Source of the DNA: Luoshenia tenuis
GTDB lineage: Bacteria; Bacillota; Clostridia; Christensenellales; GCA-900066905
Direction of reading: 5' to 3'
Length of the DNA: 64,000 nucleotides
Assembly: GCF_014384745.1 (NCBI RefSeq)
Contig: NZ_JACRSO010000003.1
Location: 62,001 to 126,000, forward strand
Position numbers and translations under genes: made by a program
Notes under the pieces: generated by a model
Told to the model about the DNA's origin: nothing
Seen by the model: the letters and a program-made list of their open reading frames with translations, nothing else
Databases searched by the model: none
Shown: positions 1-8,200 of the stretch, in pieces
How the letters are laid out: the number at the start of each line of letters is the position of its first letter
How positions within the stretch are numbered: position 1 is the first letter of the stretch

Positions 1-870
1 CTGATGGCCCAGCTGGAGGTGGCCCTGGACTACCCGGAGGAGGATGTGGAGGAGGAGACCCTCTCCAGCGTGGCGGCGCGCATCGGCCTTTTGCGGGAAC
101 AGGGCGGCGCGCTGCTGGCGCAGTTCTCCCAGGGACGACTGCTGCGGGAGGGCGCGCGGGTAGCCATTGTAGGGCGGCCCAATGCGGGGAAAAGCTCGCT
201 GCTTAACGCCCTGCTGGAGGCGGACCGCGCCATCGTAACGGATATTCCGGGCACCACGCGGGATACGCTGGAGGAGACGTTGATCTTAAACGGGCTTCCC
301 ATCCATCTAGTGGATACGGCGGGGCTGCGCCAACAGGGGGATGCGGTGGAGCGCATTGGCATCGCCCGGGCGCGGGCGGAGCTGGAACAGAGCGACCTGG
401 CCCTTTGGGTGGTGGACGGCTCGCAGCGCGCGGGAGAAGAAGACCGCCAGCTTGCACAAGCCTTGCGGGATAAGGCTGTGCTGATCCTGGCCAATAAGCA
501 GGACTTGGAGCGGCAGTTTGATATAGCACTGCTGGAACAGTGGCTGCCCCAGGCGGAGGTGCTGGCCATCAGCGCGCTGACGGGAAATGGCCTAGATGAG
601 GTCAAAAAGCGAATTTTTACCCGGCTGACCGGCGGCAATTGGGAAGAAGCGGGCGGCGCACGGCTGACCAATGCCCGCCAGGCCGCGGCAATGGCGCAGG
701 CGCTTGCGGCGCTGGAGCGGGCGGAGGATTCCGCCCGGAGCGGACAAAGTCCGGATTTTGTGGAGATCGATCTGCGGGACGCCTTTGCGGCGCTGGGCGA
801 GATCACCGGCCATACGCTGCATGAGCAGATCATCGACAGGATCTTTGAGAAGTTTTGCCTGGGCAAATAA
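1..870 (+). CDS. mnmE: tRNA modification GTPase MnmE, 3' part
   Basis: The reading frame is open from the left edge, so the N-terminal folate-binding domain lies outside the window. With MnmG, MnmE makes the 5-carboxymethylaminomethyl group at wobble uridine 34 of tRNAs, using methylene-tetrahydrofolate. The visible part holds the GTPase domain with G1 GRPNAGKSS, G2 GTTRD, G3 DTAG and G4 NKQD, and ends in the family's terminal CLGK, whose cysteine is the conserved last-domain residue. mnmG follows after 24 bases, the usual mnmE-mnmG-rsmG order near the replication origin of Firmicutes. No defect is seen. Confidence 0.97.
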   Translation: MMAQLEVALDYPEEDVEEETLSSVAARIGLLREQGGALLAQFSQGRLLREGARVAIVGRPNAGKSSLLNALLEADRAIVTDIPGTTRDTLEETLILNGLPIHLVDTAGLRQQGDAVERIGIARARAELEQSDLALWVVDGSQRAGEEDRQLAQALRDKAVLILANKQDLERQFDIALLEQWLPQAEVLAISALTGNGLDEVKKRIFTRLTGGNWEEAGGARLTNARQAAAMAQALAALERAEDSARSGQSPDFVEIDLRDAFAALGEITGHTLHEQIIDRIFEKFCLGK

Positions 871-894
871 CCCGGTTATCTTAAAGGAGGAAAT

Positions 895-2784
895 ATGCGT
901 TACAGGGCGGGAGATTACGATATCGTGGTGGTGGGCGCGGGCCACGCCGGGTGCGAGGCTGCGCTGGCCTGTGCGCGGCTGGGATTTAGGACTGCGGTAT
1001 TGGCGCTGAACCTGGACGGCATCGCGATGATGGCCTGCAACCCCAATATCGGCGGCACGGCCAAGGGGCACCTGGTGCGGGAGATCGATGCGCTGGGCGG
1101 CGAGATGGGCCTGAACGCGGACGCTACGCTGATCCAGAGCCGCCTGCTCAATACCGCTAAAGGGCCGGCGGTACACTCGCTGCGGGCGCAGGTGGATAAG
1201 CGCCGCTATCACGAGCGGATGAAGGCCGTGATGGAGGATCAGCCGGGGCTGGATATCGTCCAGGCGGAGGCGGCGCGTATTTTGACCTGCGGAGGACGGA
1301 TATCCGGCATCGAGACCTGCGGGGGCGCGGTGCTGGGCTGCCGCGCGGCGGTGCTGGCCACCGGTGTCTATCTTAAAGGGCGGGTACTGATCGGCGACCG
1401 GGCGTTTGCCAGCGGGCCCAACGGCATGTTCCCGGCCAACGCGTTTTCTGCCTCGCTGCTGGAACACGGATTTGCGCTGCAGCGCTTAAAGACCGGCACG
1501 CCCGCCCGGGTCCATCGGGACAGCGTAGACTTCAGCGTCATGTCCCGGCAGGAGGGGGATGCGCATATCCTGCCCTTTTCCTTTATGACGCCGGAGATAA
1601 AGCGCGAGCAGGTGCCCTGCTACCTGACCTATACCAATCCCGAGACCCATAAGATCATTTTGGAGAATCTGCACCTTTCGGCCATGTACTCCGGGCTGGT
1701 GGAGGGGATCGGCCCGCGGTACTGCCCCTCGATCGAGGATAAAGTGGTGCGCTTTAAGGATAAGGACCGCCACCAGGTCTTTATCGAACCGGAGGGACTG
1801 ACCACCAAGGAGATGTATGTGCAGGGTATGTCCACCAGCCTGCCGGAGGCGGTACAGGTCAAGATGCTGCGCTCCATGGCGGGGCTTGAAAACGTCAAGA
1901 TCATGCGCCCGGCTTATGCCATTGAGTACGATTGTATCGATCCAACCCAGCTGGGGCCGGATCTGCAGGCGCGCAAGCTGCCGGGGCTGTTTTTTGCGGG
2001 GCAGATCAACGGCTCCTCCGGCTATGAGGAAGCTGCGGCCCAGGGAATACTGGCGGGCATCAACGCGGCCCAATACGTAAAGGGCGAGCCGCCCCTGATT
2101 TTGGATCGGGCCACGGCCTATGCCGGGGTATTGGTGGACGATCTGGTGACCAAGGGCACCAAGGAACCCTACCGTATGATGACCTCGCGGGCCGAGTACC
2201 GGCTGCATCTTCGTCAGGATAACGCGGACCTGCGGCTGACCGCGCTGGGGCGCCAGGTGGGATTGGTAGAAGACGCGCGGTACGATCAAATGATGCGCAA
2301 GCGCGAGCAGGTAGAAAAGGCGCTGGCGGCCCTGGGGCGGGTGACGCTGCCGGCAGATGCGGCTTTAAAGCGGGCCATGGCGGAGAAAGAGGGCCTTGCG
2401 CCGCCGCAAAACGGAATCGGCGCGGACGCCCTGCTGCGCCGCCCTCAATGGGAATATGCGGACGTGCGGGAACTTTGCCCGCAGCTGCCGGAGATTTCCC
2501 GGGAGGCGGCCCAGCAGGTAGAGATCGGGCTGCGCTATGAGGGATACATCAAGCGCCAAGCGGCGCAGATCGCCGAATTTAAAAGGCTGGAGGGCCTAGC
2601 CCTGCCGGAGGAGCTGGATTACGCGCAGATCGTCGGACTAAGACTGGAGGCCCGGGAGAAGCTGAACCGCATGCGCCCGCGCACGCTGGGGCAGGCCAGC
2701 CGGATCAGCGGGGTCTCTCCGGCGGATATTTCGGTGGTGATGATCGAGCTGGAGCGGCGCAGGCGGCTGGAGGAGGAACGGTAA
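895..2784 (+). CDS. mnmG: tRNA uridine-5-carboxymethylaminomethyl modification enzyme MnmG
   Basis: FAD-dependent partner of MnmE in wobble-uridine modification of tRNA. At 629 residues it has the normal family length. The N-terminal dinucleotide-binding fold shows VVVGAGHAGCEAA, followed by the MnmG signature around NPNIGGTAKGHLVREIDALGG; a second signature, GQINGSSGYEEAAAQG, lies near residue 370. The start has a strong ribosome site (AAAGGAGG) 6-7 bases upstream. rsmG begins four bases after its stop, so the two are probably translationally coupled. Confidence 0.98.
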   Translation: MRYRAGDYDIVVVGAGHAGCEAALACARLGFRTAVLALNLDGIAMMACNPNIGGTAKGHLVREIDALGGEMGLNADATLIQSRLLNTAKGPAVHSLRAQVDKRRYHERMKAVMEDQPGLDIVQAEAARILTCGGRISGIETCGGAVLGCRAAVLATGVYLKGRVLIGDRAFASGPNGMFPANAFSASLLEHGFALQRLKTGTPARVHRDSVDFSVMSRQEGDAHILPFSFMTPEIKREQVPCYLTYTNPETHKIILENLHLSAMYSGLVEGIGPRYCPSIEDKVVRFKDKDRHQVFIEPEGLTTKEMYVQGMSTSLPEAVQVKMLRSMAGLENVKIMRPAYAIEYDCIDPTQLGPDLQARKLPGLFFAGQINGSSGYEEAAAQGILAGINAAQYVKGEPPLILDRATAYAGVLVDDLVTKGTKEPYRMMTSRAEYRLHLRQDNADLRLTALGRQVGLVEDARYDQMMRKREQVEKALAALGRVTLPADAALKRAMAEKEGLAPPQNGIGADALLRRPQWEYADVRELCPQLPEISREAAQQVEIGLRYEGYIKRQAAQIAEFKRLEGLALPEELDYAQIVGLRLEAREKLNRMRPRTLGQASRISGVSPADISVVMIELERRRRLEEER

Positions 2785-2788
2785 AGTA

Positions 2789-3535
2789 ATGGAAGGGAAT
2801 AACCATTTGGAAGTCGCCGCGCAGGCGGCGCAGCGGCTGAGCATCCTCGCCCGGGAGAGAGGGCTTACGCTCACAGCAGGGCAGCAAAAACAGTTTTGTA
2901 CCTATGCCGGCCTGCTTTTAGAGTGGAATGCGCGGATCAACCTGACCCGTATTGTCGACGCGGAGGGAATCGCCGCCCTGCACTTTTTAGATAGCGTGAT
3001 GCCCTTAACGATCGAAGGGCTGATCCCGGAGGGCGCAAGGGTGATCGACGTGGGCAGCGGGGCAGGCTTTCCGGGAATCGCGCTTAAAATTATGCGGCCG
3101 GATATCCAGCTGACGCTGAACGATGCGCTGCAAAAGCGGCTGAATTTTTTAGAAGAAGTCTGCACAGCGCTTGGGATAGAAAGGGTTCAGTTTGCGCACG
3201 GCCGCGCGGAAGAGGTGGCCGCGCTCAATAGCCCGTTGCGGGAGGCGTTTGATATCGTGACGGCGCGCGCGGTGGCGGCGCTGCCCATATTGGTAGAATG
3301 GCTGCTGCCCCTTTGCAAGGTGGGCGGGCGCGCGCTTTGCCTGAAAGGGGAGGCGCCTGGCGAGGTAGAGTCCTCCGCCCGCGCACTGCAGGCGCTGGGC
3401 GGAAAGGTAGAGCGCATCATTCCGCTTCCGGTCCCGGGGGGAGAAGCCCACCGGCTGATCCTCTGCAGCAAACAACAACCCACTACAAAGCGCTTCCCCC
3501 GCCGCCCGGGGGAGGCAAAACGCAAGCCTTTGTAA
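2789..3535 (+). CDS. rsmG: 16S rRNA (guanine-N7) methyltransferase RsmG
   Basis: SAM-dependent methyltransferase (GidB family) that methylates G527 of 16S rRNA. At 248 residues it is close to the usual length. The SAM-binding motif I is visible as VIDVGSGAGFPGIALKI near residue 88, preceded by the typical NLTRI and HFLDS stretch. The ribosome site lies in the end of mnmG (GGAGGAACGG). It completes the mnmE-mnmG-rsmG operon; noc begins 170 bases further on with its own ribosome site. The C-terminal tail is basic and proline-rich (PRRPGEAKRKPL). Confidence 0.97.
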   Translation: MEGNNHLEVAAQAAQRLSILARERGLTLTAGQQKQFCTYAGLLLEWNARINLTRIVDAEGIAALHFLDSVMPLTIEGLIPEGARVIDVGSGAGFPGIALKIMRPDIQLTLNDALQKRLNFLEEVCTALGIERVQFAHGRAEEVAALNSPLREAFDIVTARAVAALPILVEWLLPLCKVGGRALCLKGEAPGEVESSARALQALGGKVERIIPLPVPGGEAHRLILCSKQQPTTKRFPRRPGEAKRKPL

Positions 3536-3705
3536 TTGCGAAAACTGTCGAAATACAAAGGAAACAGGAGAAATATAGAGAAAATAGGAGTAAAAATACT
3601 GTCGAATCATGCAGAACGATTCTTATCCACAAATTTAGCTAAAATTGCAGGAAATAGAGAAATATTATAGAACCTTTTGCATAACAAAGTGCAGGAGGTT
3701 TCTCT

Positions 3706-4638
3706 ATGTTTACGATAAAAAACCCATCCAATTCTCACCCGCAGGGGGGCTATCCTACGCCCACCATGCTTACCTCCATCCCGGTAAACTGTATATTGCC
3801 CAATCCCTATCAGCCGCGAAAGGTGTTCCCGGATGAATCGCTGCAGGACCTATGCGAGTCGATCCGGCAGGTAGGGTTGATTCAGCCTATTAGCGTGCGA
3901 AAGCTCGGCGGCCCTTATTACGAGTTGATTGCGGGCGAGCGGCGCCTGCGCGCCTGCCGGATGGCGGGCATACGGAGGATCGACGCTATCGTGCTGCCGG
4001 CCAACGATCAGGATTCGGCCATGGTGGCGCTGGTGGAAAACCTGCAGCGCGAGAATTTGAGCTTTTTTGAGGAGGCGGAGGGGTATTATAACCTGATTAA
4101 CGAGCACGGCTTCACCCAGGAGGAACTGGCCCGGAGGATGGGCAAAACGCAATCCGCCGTGGCCAACAAGTTGCGCCTGTTAAAACTCTCGCCGGCGATC
4201 CGGCGGCGGTTGGCCGAGTCTACTCTGAGTGAGCGCCACGCCCGCGCCCTGCTGCGCATCCACGACGAAAAGGTGCAGGAGAAGCTGCTGGAACAGTTCA
4301 TCAGTCGGGATATGACGGTGCGGGCGGCGGAAGAGTTGGTGGAGATGACCCTGCAAAAGCTTTATGCGGACCGCAGCCAGCGCGGTGAAGACCTGGGAAA
4401 CGTCAAACCACGGGTGAAGCGGGCTATGCGGGATTCGCGCCTGCTGCTCAATACCTTCCGGCGGGTGGCTAAGGATATGCGTGTGGTGGGAGCGAATATC
4501 CAATATGAAGAATCCGCCAGCGAGGAATTCTGGGAAGTACATATCCGTATCCCCAAAAATCGCGGAGAAAAGGAAGCGCAGCAGCTCGCAACGGGTGCGG
4601 GCAATAAGATCATGGCGATCGGCGGACACAATGGATAG
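3706..4638 (+). CDS. noc: nucleoid occlusion protein Noc (ParB-like CTPase/DNA-binding)
   Basis: ParB-superfamily protein that, as Noc, links chromosome position to division-site choice. The N-terminal ParB domain shows PNPYQPRKVF, the CTP-binding GERRLRACRMAG motif and ENLQREN. The helix-turn-helix TQEELARRMGKTQSAVANK follows, then the Noc-like TLSERHARALLRI rather than the usual ParB GHARALL. Its place directly after rsmG supports Noc over ParB, and a second, clearer ParB is present next door. The N-terminus (FTIKNPSNSHPQGG) lacks the obvious amphipathic helix of Bacillus Noc, so membrane attachment is uncertain. Ribosome site GGAGGTTTCTCT. Confidence 0.85.
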   Translation: MFTIKNPSNSHPQGGYPTPTMLTSIPVNCILPNPYQPRKVFPDESLQDLCESIRQVGLIQPISVRKLGGPYYELIAGERRLRACRMAGIRRIDAIVLPANDQDSAMVALVENLQRENLSFFEEAEGYYNLINEHGFTQEELARRMGKTQSAVANKLRLLKLSPAIRRRLAESTLSERHARALLRIHDEKVQEKLLEQFISRDMTVRAAEELVEMTLQKLYADRSQRGEDLGNVKPRVKRAMRDSRLLLNTFRRVAKDMRVVGANIQYEESASEEFWEVHIRIPKNRGEKEAQQLATGAGNKIMAIGGHNG

Positions 4639-4646
4639 ATAGTGTA

Positions 4647-4662
4647 TGTTTCACGTGAAACA
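4647..4662. promoter_or_regulatory. parS: parS centromere site 1
   Basis: A perfect 16-bp TGTTTCACGTGAAACA, the consensus ParB loading site of Bacillus and most bacteria, lies eight bases after the noc stop codon. Two such sites within about 120 bp next to parAB mark this as an origin-proximal centromere region. Confidence 0.95.
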
Positions 4663-4743
4663 AGAAGGGGTGTGCAATAGGGCTTCCAAATGGGTAGCGT
4701 CACAAAAAAGCGCCGGTGAAGAGGGGAAAACAAAAGACAAAGA

Positions 4744-4777
4744 AAAGCGGACTGTTTCACGTGAAACAGTCCGCTTT
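4744..4777. promoter_or_regulatory. parS: parS centromere site 2 inside a 34-bp perfect palindrome
   Basis: The core TGTTTCACGTGAAACA is at 4753-4768. The symmetry extends to AAAGCGGAC/GTCCGCTTT on both sides, giving 34 bp of perfect palindrome centred between 4760 and 4761. It sits between the 3' ends of the convergent noc and parB genes, where a bidirectional terminator is expected. A-rich and T-rich flanks are short, so termination is an inference; ParB binding at the core is well founded. Confidence 0.9.
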
Positions 4778-4800
4778 ATTTATAGAAAGCAATGTCGCTT

Positions 4801-5733
4801 TTAGTTATCGCCTTTAGACCCCAGCGAAGCGGCTAATTCGTAAATGCGTTCCAGATCCTCGCGGGAATAATATTCTAACTGGATCTTTCCCTTGTCAGTT
4901 GTGCCTTTGATCTCGATGCGTGTGCCAAAGGCCCGGCGCATGGTCTCCTGCACAAGGGCCAAGTCCTGCGACTGCGCAATGCTGGTTTCGGACGCCGGCT
5001 TTGGCGGCTTGGTCGCTGCTTTGACCAGTTGCTCCGCCTGCCGGGCGGAAAGCTCTTTGCCGGCGATCTGCTCCGCCAGCTCTAATTGCAGCTTGCTATC
5101 GTCCAGCGCCACCAGCGGCCGGGCCTGTCCGGGGTTCAGACGGCCGTCCTTGAGCATTTGCTGGATCGGGGCCGGCAAAGCCAGCAGTCGCAGGCAGTTG
5201 GCTACCGCGGGCCGGCTGCGGCCGATTCGCTCCGCCACGGCCTCCTGGGTAAGGGAGAATTCATCCATCAAAGCCCGGATGGAAACCGCTTCTTCAATGG
5301 GATTCAGGTCCTGCCGCTGAAGGTTCTCCACCAACGCCAGTTCCATTTGATCCCGCAGCTCCACCTCTCGCACCAGGGCGGGGATGGTTTTGAGCCGGGC
5401 CGATTTGGCGGCCCGCCAACGCCGTTCGCCGGCAATGATGCGGTAGCGCCCTTTCTCCTGTGGGGCCAAAAGGATGGGTTGCAGTACGCCGTGGGTCTTA
5501 ATAGAGGCGGCCAAAACCTTCAGCGCTTCCGGATCGAAGGTCTGCCGCGGCTGATCCGGGTTGGGGTCGATCAACCGCAGGGGGATCTCCTGTATGCCGC
5601 CGCTGGCGGAGGGCTGTTCAGGCGCTGTTTCGGCCTGCTTCTCGGCCTGTGCCCAGTCGGGGAGACCGCTATCCGGCGTGGCGATCAGGGCGCCCAGGCC
5701 ACGGCCCAGGCCGCCGCTCTTTTTTGCACTCAT
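4801..5733 (-). CDS. parB: chromosome partitioning protein ParB (Spo0J)
   Basis: Binds parS and spreads as a CTP-dependent clamp, working with ParA in origin segregation. The N-terminus shows the family's GGLGRGLGALI. It is followed by the ParB domain (IDPNPDQPRQTFD; the CTP-binding GERRWRAAKSA; ENLQRQDLNPIEEA) and the helix-turn-helix TQEAVAERIGRSRPAVANCLRLL. The motif usually read GHARALL is GQARPLVAL here, a mild divergence. The start abuts the parA stop (TAAATG), and its ribosome site AAAGGAGG lies in the end of parA, so the two are coupled. Confidence 0.96.
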   Translation of the reverse strand: MSAKKSGGLGRGLGALIATPDSGLPDWAQAEKQAETAPEQPSASGGIQEIPLRLIDPNPDQPRQTFDPEALKVLAASIKTHGVLQPILLAPQEKGRYRIIAGERRWRAAKSARLKTIPALVREVELRDQMELALVENLQRQDLNPIEEAVSIRALMDEFSLTQEAVAERIGRSRPAVANCLRLLALPAPIQQMLKDGRLNPGQARPLVALDDSKLQLELAEQIAGKELSARQAEQLVKAATKPPKPASETSIAQSQDLALVQETMRRAFGTRIEIKGTTDKGKIQLEYYSREDLERIYELAASLGSKGDN

Positions 5734-6513
5734 TTACTTTCCTCCTTTTACCCGGGCAAGCACCTCGTCGCTCAAGGCCAGGTAGGCCTCCGCGCCGGGG
5801 CAGCGGGCATCGTATTGCAGGATCGGCTGACCATAGCTGGGCGCTTCTGCCAGGCGAATATTGCGGGGAATGACGGTCTCAAACACCTTTTCGGCAAAGA
5901 AACGGCGCACTTCTTCAGAAACCTGGCTGGAAAGGTTGGTGCGGGTATCGAACATGGTCAGCGCCACGCCCAGCAACTCCAGATGCGGATTCAAGTGCTT
6001 GCGGACCAGATGTACGCTGTTCATCAGCTGCGTCAGCCCTTCAAGGGCGTAAAATTCGCATTGTATGGGCACCAATACACAATCCGACGCGGCCAGGGCG
6101 TTCACGGTTAACAGCCCCAACGACGGAGGACAATCCATTAAAATAAAATCAAAGCGATCAGAAAGGCCGCTCAATGCCCGCTGGAGCACGTATTCCCGCG
6201 CCATCATGGAGACCATTTCCACCTCGGCGCCCGCAAGGGCGATGGAGGAGGGCAAAAGGTCCAGATTTTGGACTTGCGTGTGGATCACGGCGTCGGGGCT
6301 GTCGGCCTCGCCGACCAGCACCTCATAGATCGAAGCGCGCTCTTGGTGTTTGTCCACCCCCAAGCCGCTGGTCGCGTTGCCCTGCGGGTCGATATCTACA
6401 ATTAAAACCCGCTGGCCCTGCTTTGCCAGGCAGGCTGCCAGGTTGACCGTGGTCGTCGTCTTGCCCACGCCGCCTTTTTGGTTGGCGACGGATATGATTT
6501 TAGCCAAATGCAA
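5734..6513 (-). CDS. parA: chromosome partitioning ATPase ParA (Soj)
   Basis: Walker-type ATPase of the ParA/MinD family that moves or orients ParB-parS complexes on the nucleoid. The deviant Walker A motif KGGVGKTTTTVNLA is at residues 13-26, the switch region VDIDPQGNATSGLG follows, and DCPPSLGLLTVNAL is the Walker B/switch II region. At 259 residues it is full length for Soj. In Bacillus the soj-spo0J pair follows noc on the same strand; here the pair is on the opposite strand and converges with noc. Confidence 0.96.
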   Translation of the reverse strand: MHLAKIISVANQKGGVGKTTTTVNLAACLAKQGQRVLIVDIDPQGNATSGLGVDKHQERASIYEVLVGEADSPDAVIHTQVQNLDLLPSSIALAGAEVEMVSMMAREYVLQRALSGLSDRFDFILMDCPPSLGLLTVNALAASDCVLVPIQCEFYALEGLTQLMNSVHLVRKHLNPHLELLGVALTMFDTRTNLSSQVSEEVRRFFAEKVFETVIPRNIRLAEAPSYGQPILQYDARCPGAEAYLALSDEVLARVKGGK

Positions 6514-6541
6514 AATCCCCTCTCTATAAGGTACAAACTAT

Positions 6542-6570
6542 ATTATAGAAGATTTCCCCGCCTATTGCAA
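6542..6570 (-). promoter_or_regulatory. sigma-A promoter of parA-parB
   Basis: Read on the minus strand: TTGCAA at 6570-6565, a 17-base spacer, TATAAT at 6547-6542, then about 28 bases to the parA start. It is a near-consensus vegetative promoter. Confidence 0.75.
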
Positions 6571-6587
6571 TGAAGGGATCCCCGCCC

Positions 6588-6632
6588 AAAAAGAAAACAC
6601 CGCCGGCGGCCTGTTTACGAGGCCCGGCGGTG
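6588..6632 (-). terminator. intrinsic terminator after the DUF1294 gene
   Basis: A GC-rich hairpin (CACCGCCGG/CCGGCGGTG type arms, one bulged base) is followed on the minus strand by TTTTCTTTTT. It lies just past the stop of the minus-strand DUF1294 gene and ends the AbrB-DUF1294 transcript before the parA promoter. Confidence 0.8.
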
Positions 6633-6643
6633 CTGACACGCGG

Positions 6644-6925
6644 TCAATATTTGAGCAAAATCCACACCAGTATTAAATGCAGCATAATGAACAGCGGCAT
6701 GGAAAGGGTAAATCTCTTTTTACGGATCTTATGGCGGAAAAGCAGCATCCCCGCGCCAAAACCCAGGCAAGCGCCCAGCGCACAGAGCGCCAGCAGCCGT
6801 CTTTCCGGGATGCGGCGGCGGTTACGCACGGCGGCCATCTTATCATAACCGCACAGGCTGAAACCCAGCAGGCTGATAAAGCCGTAATACAGTGGCAGAA
6901 GGGTCTGCATCCACATCTCGCCCAT
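6644..6925 (-). CDS. DUF1294 small membrane protein
   Basis: A 93-residue protein of the DUF1294 family, function unknown. Two or three hydrophobic segments are visible (LLPLYYGFISLLGFSLCGYDKMAAV, LLALCALGACLGFGAGMLLF, LFIMLHLILVWILL). Between them lies the family's signature: a GYDK near the first helix, then RRRIPER, and RHKIRKKRF after the central glycine-rich helix. The start codon comes one base after the stop of the AbrB-type gene, so the two are probably coupled. Nothing here indicates a substrate or partner. Confidence 0.85.
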   Translation of the reverse strand: MGEMWMQTLLPLYYGFISLLGFSLCGYDKMAAVRNRRRIPERRLLALCALGACLGFGAGMLLFRHKIRKKRFTLSMPLFIMLHLILVWILLKY

Positions 6926-6926
6926 A

Positions 6927-8039
6927 TCAGGTTACCGCGCCGATGACCAAGGCGATGACGGAGGGGAAAAGGGCCACGACGGTGATGATCCGCGCAATGT
7001 GCAGGACCGAGACCTTAGGCCCGCTGGCGCCCAACTCGTCGGCGATCAGCGCCATATCTGAGGCCCCTGCGGGTGTGGTGGCAAAAAGCGCGGTGGTCAG
7101 ATCCAGCATTTTAGCCTTATAGATGATGTACCCCAATCCCAGATTCATGATAACATAGCCAAAGATCAAAATAATGGCCGGGACGATGATGGTCCGCATG
7201 GCCAGGATATCGGCCAGCGTCAGGCCTGCGCCGATCAGTGCGCCCGAGCCGACCTGCGCCGCCTGCCGCACGAATACCGGCATATAGGCCCGGCGGGTGA
7301 TCAGGTTAAAGGCCGCGGCAAAGAGCAGGGAAAAGGTCATCGTCCCCGCCGGGATCGCCAGTTTATACCCGATAAAGCCGCCCACGCCGCCGATGGCCAG
7401 CGTAATAAAGGTATATAGCACCTGCTGGCGGCGGGTAAGGGCCGCGTATTTTTCAACCGGGATATCTTCAGCCACAGCGTCAGGCTGGGATGCAGGCGCA
7501 TCCTGCGCGGCAGCTTGGCCCTCGGCCTGCTGCTTTTTCAAGGTCCGGTTGGCCAGCGTTTTGAGCATGGGCGGAAACAGCAGCATGACAAAGAGCAGCC
7601 GGGCCGTCTGCATGATGGCGACCTGCGAGGTGTTCGCCCCCATATCCGCGCAGATCAGGGAGATATCCATGATGCCGCCGGGCACGGAGGAGAAAAGGGC
7701 TGTAGAAATATCCATTCCGCAAAAATAGTACATGGAAAGCCCCAACAGGATATTGATGATCAGCATCCCCGGGACCATGACGAAATAGGGCTTGATGACG
7801 CTTCTAAGCTCCTTGACGTTTTCGGGCTGGATGCTCAGCGCGATAAAAGAACCGGCTACCGATTGTGTGACGGGGCGCAGCGCGTCGGGGAAGTAGGCCA
7901 GCCCCGTGCAGACGCTGAGCGCCGCCACGGCGAACATCGACCCCACCATAAAGGGCGCCGGGGCTTTGATCTTGGTAAAAAGAAAGCCGCCGGCCACGGC
8001 TACGGCAATGGTCAGCAGGCAGGTCCAAAAAAGTTCCAC
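6927..8039 (-). CDS. AbrB-family integral membrane protein (PF05145 type)
   Basis: A 370-residue polytopic protein with an internal duplication. Each half repeats an AGTMTFSLLFAAAF / APAPFMVGSMFAVAAL type motif and a conserved acidic-glycine element (SSVPGGIMDISLICADMGANTSQVAIMQTARL in the first half; TTPAGASDMALIADELGASGPKVSVLHIARI in the second; quoted here only to locate the matching halves). This duplication is typical of the AbrB membrane family, sometimes misnamed ammonia monooxygenase. Family transport substrates are poorly defined. The halves are joined by a polar linker (KKQQAEGQAAAQDAPASQ). The start is GTG with a GGGGGG ribosome site. Confidence 0.85.
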   Translation of the reverse strand: MELFWTCLLTIAVAVAGGFLFTKIKAPAPFMVGSMFAVAALSVCTGLAYFPDALRPVTQSVAGSFIALSIQPENVKELRSVIKPYFVMVPGMLIINILLGLSMYYFCGMDISTALFSSVPGGIMDISLICADMGANTSQVAIMQTARLLFVMLLFPPMLKTLANRTLKKQQAEGQAAAQDAPASQPDAVAEDIPVEKYAALTRRQQVLYTFITLAIGGVGGFIGYKLAIPAGTMTFSLLFAAAFNLITRRAYMPVFVRQAAQVGSGALIGAGLTLADILAMRTIIVPAIILIFGYVIMNLGLGYIIYKAKMLDLTTALFATTPAGASDMALIADELGASGPKVSVLHIARIITVVALFPSVIALVIGAVT

Positions 8040-8090
8040 AGTTTACCCCCCAAAAATGCATATTACGCAAAGCTAAAACGTTATAGCAAC

Positions 8091-8119
8091 ATTATATGCA
8101 ACTTTAGAGCGAATGTCAA
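8091..8119 (-). promoter_or_regulatory. sigma-A promoter of the AbrB-DUF1294 operon
   Basis: On the minus strand TTGACA (8119-8114), a 17-base spacer and TATAAT (8096-8091) make a consensus promoter about 50 bases before the GTG start of the AbrB-type gene. Confidence 0.88.
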
Positions 8120-8153
8120 TGGAAAGCTATGAGGGAGGGAATGCTATAGAAAT

Positions 8154-8180
8154 AAAAAAACGGACGGGGTGTCCCGTCCG
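8154..8180 (-). terminator. intrinsic terminator after plsC
   Basis: The hairpin CGGACGGG-GTGT-CCCGTCCG (8161-8180) is followed on the minus strand by seven T. It lies 20 bases past the plsC stop. Confidence 0.9.
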
Positions 8181-8200
8181 CTCCAAATGCGCTTTTTGTT

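Noticed and set aside
3706..4638. Second ParB rather than Noc
   Set aside because: Position after rsmG and the ERHARAL motif favour Noc, and a clearer ParB with GGLGRGLGALI lies next to ParA. A perfect Noc-binding site was not found, so this is kept at moderate confidence.
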